NCBI GenBank assembly: GCA_035510715.1
Contig: DATKGQ010000004.1
Span: 1 to 26,427 of the forward strand
Direction: 5' to 3'
Source: DATKGQ01 sp035510715
Lineage (GTDB): Bacteria; Patescibacteriota; Saccharimonadia; Saccharimonadales; UBA4665
DNA length: 26,427 nucleotides
The notes beneath the pieces were generated by a model. That model was not told where the DNA came from, searched no databases, and was given only the letters and a program-made list of their open reading frames with translations. The number at the start of each line of letters is the position of its first letter. Position 1 is the first letter of the stretch. A program made the position numbers and the translations under genes. Below, in pieces: positions 1-6,745 of this stretch.

Positions 1-194
1 GAGGCTGTAGTAGCAGTTCCAACAACTGACCAACGGATTACCGAAACATATGATCCGTTTACTCCGGCTGTGTAGACCTTAAATATATTATTGCCGATGG
101 TACCACTACCATCTGAAGCTGTGTTAAGGGTAGTAATCTCCACGCCACTGATGTTTGGTGTTAATGAGTAGATTGGCTGAGTATTTGCTGCCAT
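1..194 (-). CDS. Phage-virion-like small protein, C-terminus cut by window edge
   Basis: An open frame runs from an ATG at 194 off the left edge, giving 64 complete codons that begin MAANTQPIYSLTPNISGVEI. It is preceded by a good Shine-Dalgarno (AAAGGTG, complement of 199-205) and starts 12 bp after the stop of the tail-fibre-like gene at 207-869, so it is the third gene of that operon. The Thr/Ser/Gly-rich composition with short beta-prone stretches (VFKVYTAG-like, SYVSVIRWSVVG) resembles small phage structural or tail-accessory proteins. The family assignment is from general resemblance only, because the C-terminal half is missing. Confidence 0.7.
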   Translation of the reverse strand, partial: MAANTQPIYSLTPNISGVEITTLNTASDGSGTIGNNIFKVYTAGVNGSYVSVIRWSVVGTATTA

Positions 195-206
195 ATTTCA
201 CCTTTC

Positions 207-869
207 TTAATTTAAATTATATCCTTTTGATGCTGCTAACATTTTACCCGTACTTGTCGTGCCAATCAGAAGTTGAACTTGGCTGACTGTTAAGTTCTGC
301 ACTGGACCACTTGCGCTAGTATTATTGCCTTGCATCGTAAATGCCGGCATATTGCCTTCCATTAGCTCAATCCACGTTTGAGGCGAAACATCTACCGTTA
401 CTGCTGTATTCCCGGTCATAACCCATCGGCTGGCGATATAGGTATTACCAGATTCGACATCGACAGCATTACCAACTTGATTACTAGTAGTGGCAAAATC
501 AGATGGCCTAACCCATGCGCCACTACCCGATGCCGCTGTAGTCCAAATACCGTTTTGGCTAGTAGTAGATTGAGCAACCAATAAGACTCTAGCGTTATTG
601 CCTAAAGCTACCCCGTCAATATTGGGTAAACCGCTTAGAGACTGATTAGAATTAGCTACCGCCTGAACAGCTGAATTTCCGCCGCTAGTAGTTCCAGCAG
701 GTCCCACTAGCCCGCCATAAGTCAAAGCCGTCCAACTTGTTACACCATCGCCGATCTTAAACAGATGGGTATCAGTCTCAATACCCATTTCTCCTGATAA
801 TAATAACGGATTATTAGCTGTCCAGCTGGCGGCTAAATCACGTCGAAATTGAAACTGGCCGTAGCTCAT
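207..869 (-). CDS. Phage tail-fibre-like protein with Mtd-N-like domain
   Basis: 220 aa. Residues about 5-53 carry the pattern of the N-terminal domain of phage tropism/tail-fibre proteins: an RRD-x-A-x-x-W start, NPLLLSGEMGIETDT, then FKIGDGVTSWTALTYGG. Residues about 68-170 match the repeat module common in phage tail fibres (DGVALGNNARVLLVAQ, then NGIW, then AWVRP). There is no signal peptide or membrane segment. The start overlaps the upstream stop in an ATGA arrangement (866-869) with SD GGAGGA just ahead, so the two genes are translationally coupled. It could be part of a prophage remnant, a phage-derived injection device, or a cytoplasm-assembled attachment fibre; no capsid, terminase or lysis gene is visible here to decide. 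Ends with TAA at 207. Confidence 0.8.
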   Translation of the reverse strand: MSYGQFQFRRDLAASWTANNPLLLSGEMGIETDTHLFKIGDGVTSWTALTYGGLVGPAGTTSGGNSAVQAVANSNQSLSGLPNIDGVALGNNARVLLVAQSTTSQNGIWTTAASGSGAWVRPSDFATTSNQVGNAVDVESGNTYIASRWVMTGNTAVTVDVSPQTWIELMEGNMPAFTMQGNNTSASGPVQNLTVSQVQLLIGTTSTGKMLAASKGYNLN

Positions 870-1309
870 ACCGATCCTCCGAAATCAATTCCTAGCGTAC
901 CAGTATAGGTAGTTGCTGAATTGCCACCATCGATACGGAAGCTACTGACTGTTCCGCCACCGGCAACCGTGGCAGAGCTAACAGCCGTAATCCTGCCCTT
1001 TGCATCATATGTCAAAACTGGGACGGATGTACTTGAACCGACGCTGCCGGAAGTAATAATTGAAGCTAAAGCGGGGCTATCATAAGTACCTGCCAAATCA
1101 CCGGCCAACTTGACCAGTCCGGCACGAGCACTAGAACCACTAGTAGCCAAGTTGTAATTAATCCCATCAGTAAGATTGTTGGGATTAGTCGGAGTAGTTA
1201 GTAAGTATCCGGTATTCGGATCGTGGGCCTGATCAAGGAAATAATTTAGTATCGTTCCCCAGTCATTATTGTCTGAACCGACAGCTGGTAAACCAGTGTG
1301 TGGTGGCAT
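866..1309 (-). CDS. Phage tail/baseplate-associated protein, promoter-proximal gene of tail-fibre operon
   Basis: 147 aa. The N-terminus (LPAVGSDNNDWGTILNYFLDQAH) has the pattern often seen at the start of phage tail-fibre or baseplate-proximal proteins, L-P-x-V-G-x-D-x-N-x-W-G-x-x-L-N-x-F-L. The rest is Ala/Ser/Thr/Gly-rich and beta-prone, with 'LTYDAKGRITAVSSATVAGG', a phrase common in fibre shafts. No signal peptide. The ATG at 1309 follows AGGAG about 12 bp upstream. Its TGA stop overlaps the next ATG, so this gene and the tail-fibre gene at 207-869 are one transcription and translation unit. Exact role is not assignable. Confidence 0.75.
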   Translation of the reverse strand: MPPHTGLPAVGSDNNDWGTILNYFLDQAHDPNTGYLLTTPTNPNNLTDGINYNLATSGSSARAGLVKLAGDLAGTYDSPALASIITSGSVGSSTSVPVLTYDAKGRITAVSSATVAGGGTVSSFRIDGGNSATTYTGTLGIDFGGSV

Positions 1310-1339
1310 AAGTTTTTATATCTCCTAAATACTAAATCT

Positions 1340-1359
1340 CATGCTGGTTTACCAGCATG
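1340..1359. repeat. Perfect inverted repeat in the 5' leader of the tail-fibre operon
   Basis: CATGCTGG (1340-1347) and CCAGCATG (1352-1359) form an 8-bp perfect inverted repeat around TTTA. It lies between the predicted promoter and the SD/ATG at 1309, so it would form a stable hairpin in the leader or serve as an operator. An 8-nt direct repeat ATGTTCAA occurs at 1357-1364 and 1392-1399, linking it to the palindrome over the -35. Confidence 0.55.
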
Positions 1360-1369
1360 TTCAAATACT

Positions 1370-1403
1370 ACAATAACATAAGCGCTGATAGATGTTCAAC
1401 ATC
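1370..1403 (-). promoter_or_regulatory. Predicted promoter of the tail-fibre operon with a palindrome over -35
   Basis: On the minus strand TTGAAC (complement of 1394-1399) and TATTGT (complement of 1370-1375) are separated by 18 bp. The -35 lies in the centre of an odd palindrome, GATGTTCAACATC at 1391-1403, with further AGCG/CGCT arms at 1381-1384 and 1403-1406. A dimeric repressor could use it; this is inference. Confidence 0.4.
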
Positions 1404-1463
1404 GCTTATAGTATCTTTCCACAATATAATAGATAGCAATCGAACCTGTTTAACAATAAACAG

Positions 1464-1492
1464 TTGACGTTCATAAATATAGCTATTATGAT
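1464..1492 (+). promoter_or_regulatory. Predicted sigma70-type promoter of the WxL-like locus
   Basis: TTGACG (1464-1469), 17-bp spacer, TATGAT (1487-1492), about 40 bp upstream of the ATG at 1533. The -35 is abutted by a 6-bp inverted repeat CTGTTT (1446-1451) / AAACAG (1458-1463), a possible operator. Confidence 0.6.
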
Positions 1493-1532
1493 AATACTAA
1501 TGCTTCTAAAGGATCAATAAAAATAAATTATT

Positions 1533-2141
1533 ATGAAAAACATCTTCAAACGCTGGCGATTTTATATAGCAGTTGTATTAGTGGTTATCTTTGGGGCTAG
1601 TACAACCATAATTTCATCTGTATCAGCCGTCAATACAACTATCAGCTCGGATATCAGTCCGGTTATAAGTCTATTTACTACCAGCGGTACAGTTAATGAT
1701 GCCATTACGCCAACTGGTAGTGGTGCCCAAACTATCCAAAGCGATACAGTTACGGTCAGCACAAATGATAGCTCAGGTTATACCCTGCAATTGGCTGAGT
1801 CTTCAGCCACTACTACCCTGACATCAGGTAGTAATACCATTCCCGCTAGCTCCGGTAGTCAAACAACCCCAGTTGTCATGGCGGTTAATACCTGGGGTTA
1901 CCGGGTAGACAGTTTGGGCGGTTTTGGATCCACCACAACTACAGCAGCCAGCAACGCAGCCATCAGTGGTACTATCAAATTTGCCGGCGTACCAGCGCCT
2001 GCCTCTCCTAACACCTTGGCCGATACTTCCGGAACAGCTAGCAATGCTGTCACAACAGTTTGGTACGGAGTAGCAGCAAATACGACACAGCCCAGCGGCA
2101 CCTATACCAATACCGTAACTTACACCGCAACTACCAATTAG
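1533..2141 (+). CDS. Secreted beta-rich surface protein, WxL-like (first copy)
   Basis: 202 aa. Basic N-terminus and hydrophobic core (IAVVLVVIFGAS) with a likely signal peptidase site after VSA (residue 33). The mature part is Ser/Thr-rich. It shares a motif set in the same order with the protein at 3122-3724: VTVSTNDSSGYTL, WGYRVDSLGGFG (about residues 121-132), FAGVPA, VWYGV, and a C-terminal SGTYTNTVTYTA. The layout and neighbour (a DUF916-like protein) resemble WxL surface proteins of Firmicutes, whose C-terminus also ends in a YT-x-x-x-x-W-x-L-like strand, but the true WxL motifs are absent. It probably sits at the cell surface bound to wall or to the neighbouring anchored protein. No clear SD; the leader is A/T-rich. 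Confidence 0.8.
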   Translation: MKNIFKRWRFYIAVVLVVIFGASTTIISSVSAVNTTISSDISPVISLFTTSGTVNDAITPTGSGAQTIQSDTVTVSTNDSSGYTLQLAESSATTTLTSGSNTIPASSGSQTTPVVMAVNTWGYRVDSLGGFGSTTTTAASNAAISGTIKFAGVPAPASPNTLADTSGTASNAVTTVWYGVAANTTQPSGTYTNTVTYTATTN

Positions 2142-2149
2142 TGCTATTC

Positions 2150-2155
2150 TATAAT
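2150..2155 (+). promoter_or_regulatory. Possible internal -10 box ahead of the DUF916-like gene
   Basis: A perfect TATAAT lies in the 26-bp gap between genes, 12 nt before the ATG at 2168. No good -35 is seen. It may give the middle gene some independent expression. Confidence 0.3.
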
Positions 2156-2167
2156 TAGTTAAATCTT

Positions 2168-3088
2168 ATGAAGAAGAAAATAGGGGCTTACCTCATTGCT
2201 GTTTTAATGGTATTGTCTGCAATCTATTTTGGCAGTCATGTAGTTTATGCTGCCCCCGAAGTGTTAACGATTTCCCCAACTGCTATCAAACCGGTGATTA
2301 ATCCCGGTACGGTTAAAAATGGAAGTTTTCAAGTAATTAACCAAGGACAACAAGGCTATAATGTTATCATTTACGCTGCCCCATATTCGGTTAAAAGCGA
2401 AAATTATACACCAGACTTTTCACCAATCCCAGGCACACCAACAGTTGCCAGTTGGCTGCATTTCTCGCAAACTAGCAGCATAATTCAGCCCAACCAAGCC
2501 CTTACTGTCGACTATGCCATAACAGTCCCTCCTAATACTCCCGCCGGCGGCTACTATGCCGTAGCTTTCGTAGAAACCCAGGCACCAAAAAACGCTTCCG
2601 GCGTTATCGTAAATGAGCAAGTCGGTGAAATATTTTATATCCAGGTTGCCGGACCAGTTAAACAAGCTGGAAAGATACTAAGTTGGGCAAGCTCCTTTTT
2701 TCAAAAACCGCCACTAATTGCTGCCCTGCGACTTGAAAATACTGGCGGATTATATTATTTTTCCAATATTTCAATTGTTGTTCGGGATATTTTTAATTCC
2801 CCGAAATTTACTCTAACGACTCAAAAAGTAGTATTACCGCAAACTATCCGTCAGTTAACTGTCACCTGGGCTAAAACACCAAGCCTTGGCTTGTTTAAGG
2901 TGACCGGATCAGCAACTATTCTAGGACACAACCAACCCCTACCAACCAAATATGTTCTCGTAATGTCGCAAACCGTCAGATACATTTTTATGACGGTTGG
3001 GGCATTAATTGTTATAGCAGTAATTATTCGGCTGATATTTGGGCACAGACACCGAAAAAAATACCCACGATCAAATAAGAAACAATAA
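2168..3088 (+). CDS. Membrane-anchored DUF916-like surface protein
   Basis: 306 aa. Signal peptide with cleavage after VYA (residue 28). Two Ig-like beta domains follow: about 30-165 (SPTAIKPVINPGTVKNGSF, later WLHFSQTSSIIQPNQALTV and PPNTPAGGYYAVAFVE) and about 166-265. A C-terminal transmembrane helix (272-291) is followed by a strongly basic cytoplasmic tail. The first domain has the sequence logic of DUF916 (WxLIP) proteins: a 'P-G' near the start, then W, then 'P-x-G-x-Y-Y-A'. In Firmicutes such proteins are anchors that hold WxL proteins on peptidoglycan, and here it lies between two WxL-like genes, 26 bp and 33 bp away. Function is inferred from this arrangement. Confidence 0.75.
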   Translation: MKKKIGAYLIAVLMVLSAIYFGSHVVYAAPEVLTISPTAIKPVINPGTVKNGSFQVINQGQQGYNVIIYAAPYSVKSENYTPDFSPIPGTPTVASWLHFSQTSSIIQPNQALTVDYAITVPPNTPAGGYYAVAFVETQAPKNASGVIVNEQVGEIFYIQVAGPVKQAGKILSWASSFFQKPPLIAALRLENTGGLYYFSNISIVVRDIFNSPKFTLTTQKVVLPQTIRQLTVTWAKTPSLGLFKVTGSATILGHNQPLPTKYVLVMSQTVRYIFMTVGALIVIAVIIRLIFGHRHRKKYPRSNKKQ

Positions 3089-3121
3089 ACAAATGGGACT
3101 TAATAAAGTCTGAACAGACCT

Positions 3122-3724
3122 ATGATTAAGAAAATTATTTTAGTATTTTGTGTGGTTAGTATAATTGCCGCAATGCCAGTACTCCAGGCTATGGCGATCA
3201 CTTATGGTAGCGGGACGTATGGGTCATGCCAGTACAATTCCTGTAGCTTAACAATCAGTAGTGCTGGTACGTTGTCAATTAATGTAACTCCGGCTTCGGG
3301 GGGTGCCTGCTCGACCCAGAGCGACAATGTGTCAGTCTTAACCGATGATCCAAGCGGCTATACTCTATCCTTAACTAACAGTAGTACCAATACTGCCCTG
3401 CTCAATGGTACAGTAGCGATTAATTCGACATCTGCCACACAAGCCAGTCCGGCGGCATTAGTAGCTAATCAATGGGGTTATCGGGTAGATAATATCGGAG
3501 GATTTGGAGCTGGTCCAACTTCTGCTCAAACTAACGTCAGTCCAGATTCAATCTCATTTGCTGGTGTGCCAGCCAGCAATGCTAACCCAGATACTATTGC
3601 CTCAACTAGCGGCGCAGCCGATCCTGCGGTTAGTACCTACGTTTGGTATAGTGTCTGTACTGATACAACTATCGCCAGTGGCACTTATACTACTCAGATT
3701 ACTTATACGGCTATCACAAACTAG
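3122..3724 (+). CDS. Secreted beta-rich surface protein, WxL-like (second copy)
   Basis: 200 aa. Signal peptide with cleavage probably after AMA (residue 25). It is a paralogue of the protein at 1533-2141, sharing VLTDDPSGYTLSL, NQWGYRVDNIGGFG, FAGVPAS, VWYSV, and the C-terminal SGTYTTQITYTAITN. It differs in having an extra Cys-containing N-terminal stretch (YGSCQYNSCSL) and further Cys residues in the mature part, which may form disulfides. Starts 33 bp after the DUF916-like gene; no SD is evident. It probably forms a surface complex with the two genes before it. Confidence 0.8.
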   Translation: MIKKIILVFCVVSIIAAMPVLQAMAITYGSGTYGSCQYNSCSLTISSAGTLSINVTPASGGACSTQSDNVSVLTDDPSGYTLSLTNSSTNTALLNGTVAINSTSATQASPAALVANQWGYRVDNIGGFGAGPTSAQTNVSPDSISFAGVPASNANPDTIASTSGAADPAVSTYVWYSVCTDTTIASGTYTTQITYTAITN

Positions 3725-3766
3725 TAAGACTACAACTGATAAGAAACCGCTTATGCAAAAAACTAC

Positions 3767-3796
3767 TTGACAGTAAGTAGCAACTTCTTGTAGTGT
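3767..3796 (+). promoter_or_regulatory. Possible promoter with inverted repeat, ahead of the 60-aa gene
   Basis: TTGACA (3767-3772) is followed after 18 bp by TAGTGT (3791-3796). The -35 sits inside an inverted repeat CTACTT (3763-3768) / AAGTAG (3775-3780). The -10 is weak. Confidence 0.35.
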
Positions 3797-3833
3797 ATAT
3801 TTAACTTAGTAGAGATAAAAACAAAAGTAAAAA

Positions 3834-4016
3834 ATGTCAAAGTTTGATGAAATCCTGCAAAAAGAAATGACTCGCAAGCAATTCATTTTGAGTTTGCTGT
3901 CCGTCTTCGGCGCAATTATCGGTATCCCAGCTATTTTAGGTATTTTGACAAAAGGCACATCAGCACATAGTGGTGGCAATCTTCCCGGTTATGGCCGTCA
4001 AAGTTACGGACCGTGA
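3834..4016 (+). CDS. Small single-pass membrane protein of unknown function
   Basis: 60 aa. A short charged N-terminus (KFDEILQKEMTRKQF) precedes one hydrophobic helix at about 17-40 (FILSLLSVFGAIIGIPAILGIL), then a Gly/Ser-rich tail. The TRKQF stretch before the helix resembles a short Tat- or anchor-like N-terminus, but there is no twin arginine. It follows the WxL-like locus and ends in TGA just before a hairpin shared with topA. No SD; the ATG is preceded by an A-rich leader. Composition and placement support a real gene; function unknown. Confidence 0.6.
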   Translation: MSKFDEILQKEMTRKQFILSLLSVFGAIIGIPAILGILTKGTSAHSGGNLPGYGRQSYGP

Positions 4017-4017
4017 G

Positions 4018-4043
4018 CACAATAAATTTAATATTTTATTGTG
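4018..4043. terminator. A/T-rich hairpin between convergent genes
   Basis: CACAATAAA (4018-4026) and TTTATTGTG (4035-4043) form a 9-bp stem with an 8-nt loop. It lies between the TGA at 4016 and the topA stop at 4036. On the plus strand it is followed by GAGGTTTT, so it may act as a weak terminator for convergent transcripts. Confidence 0.4.
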
Positions 4044-6345
4044 AGGTTTTAAAGTTTGCTCGACGTCGCCTAAAATGCTTACGAGCGGGAGTATTTTTCA
4101 GCATATCTTTGCAGTAAAGAATCGTTAATGACTCTGGTTTTTCTGATTTTGGCACAGGTACGTTTTTCTTGCCATCTGTAATGTATGGACCATATGGTCC
4201 GTTAAGGATTTTAATGCCGTTATCGAAATCCTTGATAACTTTTTCTGAGATATGTTTGAGCTTGGCTTGATAAAGCTTTCGGGCTTCGGCCTCAGTAATA
4301 ACGTAGGGGTCAAAATCCTTAATTGAAACAAAAAGCTTATCAACCTGGATATAGGGACCGAATCGGCCGATGTTGGCAGTGATCTCTTCGCCTTTCACTG
4401 TTTTACCGACAACCCGGGGTAGTTTAAACATTTCAATGGCCTGCTGAAGGCTGACACTATCCATGTCTGTTCCCTCGGGTAAGGGTGCAAATGCGGGCTT
4501 TTCCTCATTGTCGGTACTACCTCTTTGCAAAACCGGTCCAAAGCGTCCGTAACGAACTATAATTGGGAGTTTGGTTTTAGGATCAATACCTAATGTTCGA
4601 GCTTGTGAGACTTCTTCTCGGCTTACCTTTTCGGATTTTTTGACCAATGGGTGAAAATCCTTGTAAAAATTTTTGATCATAATTGGCCACTTGATCTTAC
4701 CAGTTGCAATAAGGTCAAAATCTTTTTCAATATCGGCCGTAAAATCATAGTCAACAATGTCTGAGAAGTATTTGGTCAGAAAATCAGTAGTTATGTCTGC
4801 CACCAGCGTTGGCACTAATTTACTTCGGTCGGCCCCTGTAACTATTGTTGTTGCCTGCTCTGAGATCTGGCCTTTTTCCAAAATAATAATTTTTATCGGT
4901 CGCTCAGTGCCAATTACATCTTTCTTATCTATATAACCGCGACTTTGAATTGTAGAAATTGTCGGAGCATAAGTACTGGGTCGACCGATGCCGAGATCTT
5001 CAAGCTTACGCACTAAGGTTGCTTCGGAATACCGGGCTGGTGGGCGGCTGAATGTCTCGGTGGCTTTCATTTGCACCAAATCAAGCGAATCTCCTCTATC
5101 AATCGGTGGCAGAATCAGATCATCCTTTATATTGCCACTAACTTTCAAAAAGCCATCAAACCTCAATATCTCACCCTTAGCTATGAATTTCTCGGAGTGT
5201 TTAGCTATACCGATTGTGACTTCGGTTTTTTCAACTCTAGCTGAACTCATCTGGCTGGCGATAGTACGTTGCCAAATCAAACGATAAAGACGCTGCTCTT
5301 GTTTGTCATTCCCGGCACCAAGATCATTAAAATTGCTTGGCCGGATAGCTTCATGGGCTTCTTGAGCAGACAGGCTTTTAGTCTGGTATTGCCGTCGGTG
5401 GCTATATTTTTCACCATAAGTTTTTCTGATGTAGTTGGCAGCCAAATCAAGATGTCCAGCAGATAAAAGCGTACTATCAGTTCGAATATAACTAATATAC
5501 CCGTTCTCGTATAAATGTTGAGCCAAAATCATAGTTTGCCGAACGCCAAAACCGAGCCGGCGAGCAGCTTCTTGTTGCATAGTACTGGTTGTAAATGGCG
5601 GTGCTGGACTGCGGGTTCCTGGTTTTTTAATTACTACTTCAACTGTAAACTTACTATCCTTGACTGCTTCTATAAACTGGCGAGCTTTAGTGTGGACATC
5701 AGGTGATTTATTAAGTTCTGCTGAAAATTCCTGAAGTTTTTTATGAACGGTGAACATAGCTGTTAGCTTAAAAGAAGTTTTAGATTCAAAAGCCTTTATT
5801 TCTCTTTCCCGGTCAACGCACAATCTTACGGCGACTGACTGAACACGGCCTGCACTAAGACCAGAGCGGACTTTTCGCCAAAGAACGGGGCTAAGCTCAT
5901 ATCCAACCAGACGGTCAAGTACACGCCGGGCTTGTTGGGCATCTACTAGATTAATATCAACAGTCCGAGGATGCTTAATTGCATTGTCGATTGCCGACTT
6001 AGTAATTTCATGAAAAACTATTCGTTTAGTGGTCTTCGGGTTAAGGCCAAGTGTTTCGCAGAGGTGCCAAGCAATCGCTTCCCCTTCTCTATCTTCATCA
6101 CTTGCCAGCCAAACTGTACCGGCTGCTTTAGCTGACTTTTTCAGTTCCGAAACAACTTTTTTCTTACTTGGATTAAGTTCATAATGCGGCTTGAAATTAT
6201 GCTCAATATCAATATTTAAACCTTTTTTGGGTAAATCCCGGATATGGCCAAAACTACTTTTGACGCTATATTTTGAACCCAGAAATTTTTCAATAGTTTT
6301 AGCTTTGGCTGGACTTTCAACAATAACCAGATCTTTTTTAGGCAT
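4036..6345 (-). CDS. topA: DNA topoisomerase I (type IA)
   Basis: 769 aa. Relaxes negatively supercoiled DNA through a transient 5'-phosphotyrosyl link. The Toprim domain is N-terminal: IVESPAKAKTI with Glu10, and the metal-binding ASDEDREGEA with Asp83, Asp85 and Glu87. The catalytic tyrosine is Tyr286 in GYISYIRTDS, and GRPSTYAPTISTIQSRGYI lies in the middle part of the protein. The C-terminal part has repeated FGPxxQ/YGPYI modules instead of Cys4 zinc fingers, and ends in a basic tail (ARKHFRRRRANFKTSQ) that probably binds DNA. No SD precedes the ATG; a -10-like TAAATA lies 7 nt before it, so translation may be leaderless. Confidence 0.97.
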   Translation of the reverse strand: MPKKDLVIVESPAKAKTIEKFLGSKYSVKSSFGHIRDLPKKGLNIDIEHNFKPHYELNPSKKKVVSELKKSAKAAGTVWLASDEDREGEAIAWHLCETLGLNPKTTKRIVFHEITKSAIDNAIKHPRTVDINLVDAQQARRVLDRLVGYELSPVLWRKVRSGLSAGRVQSVAVRLCVDREREIKAFESKTSFKLTAMFTVHKKLQEFSAELNKSPDVHTKARQFIEAVKDSKFTVEVVIKKPGTRSPAPPFTTSTMQQEAARRLGFGVRQTMILAQHLYENGYISYIRTDSTLLSAGHLDLAANYIRKTYGEKYSHRRQYQTKSLSAQEAHEAIRPSNFNDLGAGNDKQEQRLYRLIWQRTIASQMSSARVEKTEVTIGIAKHSEKFIAKGEILRFDGFLKVSGNIKDDLILPPIDRGDSLDLVQMKATETFSRPPARYSEATLVRKLEDLGIGRPSTYAPTISTIQSRGYIDKKDVIGTERPIKIIILEKGQISEQATTIVTGADRSKLVPTLVADITTDFLTKYFSDIVDYDFTADIEKDFDLIATGKIKWPIMIKNFYKDFHPLVKKSEKVSREEVSQARTLGIDPKTKLPIIVRYGRFGPVLQRGSTDNEEKPAFAPLPEGTDMDSVSLQQAIEMFKLPRVVGKTVKGEEITANIGRFGPYIQVDKLFVSIKDFDPYVITEAEARKLYQAKLKHISEKVIKDFDNGIKILNGPYGPYITDGKKNVPVPKSEKPESLTILYCKDMLKNTPARKHFRRRRANFKTSQ

Positions 6346-6352
6346 TTATATA

Positions 6353-6380
6353 TATTTAGCGTTTTTTATTAATAATGCAA
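6353..6380 (-). promoter_or_regulatory. Predicted topA promoter, leaderless
   Basis: On the minus strand TTGCAT (complement of 6375-6380), a 16-bp spacer and TAAATA (complement of 6353-6358). The -10 ends 7 nt before the ATG, so the transcript would begin at or next to the start codon. Confidence 0.4.
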
Positions 6381-6424
6381 CTCATTTACTGAAATTATTA
6401 TGCTAATAAATAAAACATTAACGG

Positions 6425-6598
6425 TTAAAAGTAATTCTTCCCAACCCACCAGCCAGCCCATATACCGACAAAACAACCGACCGTTCCTAGGATTATACTC
6501 CAAGCACTTAACCAACCATGACCGATGACGTCACCAAGCCAACTGCCAACTGTGGAAAATACAGTAAGGCTTATCCAGACAAGAGTTTTTGTACTCAT
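6425..6598 (-). CDS. 57-aa small membrane protein
   Basis: Too short for standard ORF cut-offs but convincing: ATG at 6598, stop TAA at 6425-6427, product MSTKTLVWISLTVFSTVGSW... ending WWVGKNYF. Two hydrophobic helices (about 5-24 and 33-52), the second rich in Gly and Trp (LGTVGCFVGIWAGWWVG), with a glycine-zipper look. Small two-helix proteins with this G-x-x-x-G-I-W-x-G pattern are common in this type of genome. An extended -10 (TGATAAACT) ends 6 nt before the ATG and there is no SD. It lies upstream of topA on the same strand. Function unknown. Confidence 0.65.
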   Translation of the reverse strand: MSTKTLVWISLTVFSTVGSWLGDVIGHGWLSAWSIILGTVGCFVGIWAGWWVGKNYF

Positions 6599-6634
6599 AA
6601 TGGTAGTTTATCATGGCGCGTAACATAAGGGGCA

Positions 6635-6662
6635 TTGACTTGAAAAATGCCAGATTTATAAC
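6635..6662 (+). promoter_or_regulatory. Possible upstream promoter of the RNA gene
   Basis: TTGACT (6635-6640), 16 bp, TATAAC (6657-6662). An inverted repeat GGCATT (6631-6636) / AATGCC (6646-6651) overlaps the -35. It would start transcription about 80 nt upstream of the main RNA promoter, or serve an unseen short transcript. Confidence 0.35.
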
Positions 6663-6710
6663 CTATAGTGCTAAAGCTAATTTACTAATAATCAATAATA
6701 TTATTAAGTA

Positions 6711-6739
6711 TTGACATAACATAATAAATTTGTTAGAAT
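6711..6739 (+). promoter_or_regulatory. Strong promoter of the structured RNA
   Basis: TTGACA (6711-6716), exact consensus, 17-bp spacer, TAGAAT (6734-6739) with an extended -10 TG at 6731-6732. The start site is expected near 6746. A perfect 12-bp A/T palindrome AATAATATTATT (6694-6705) lies just upstream and may act as an UP element or an operator. Confidence 0.75.
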
Positions 6740-6745
6740 TGCAAC

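Noticed and set aside
1..1309. Diversity-generating retroelement target
   Set aside because: The Mtd-N-like domain suggests it, but no reverse transcriptase, C-type lectin domain or variable/template repeat pair is visible in the window.
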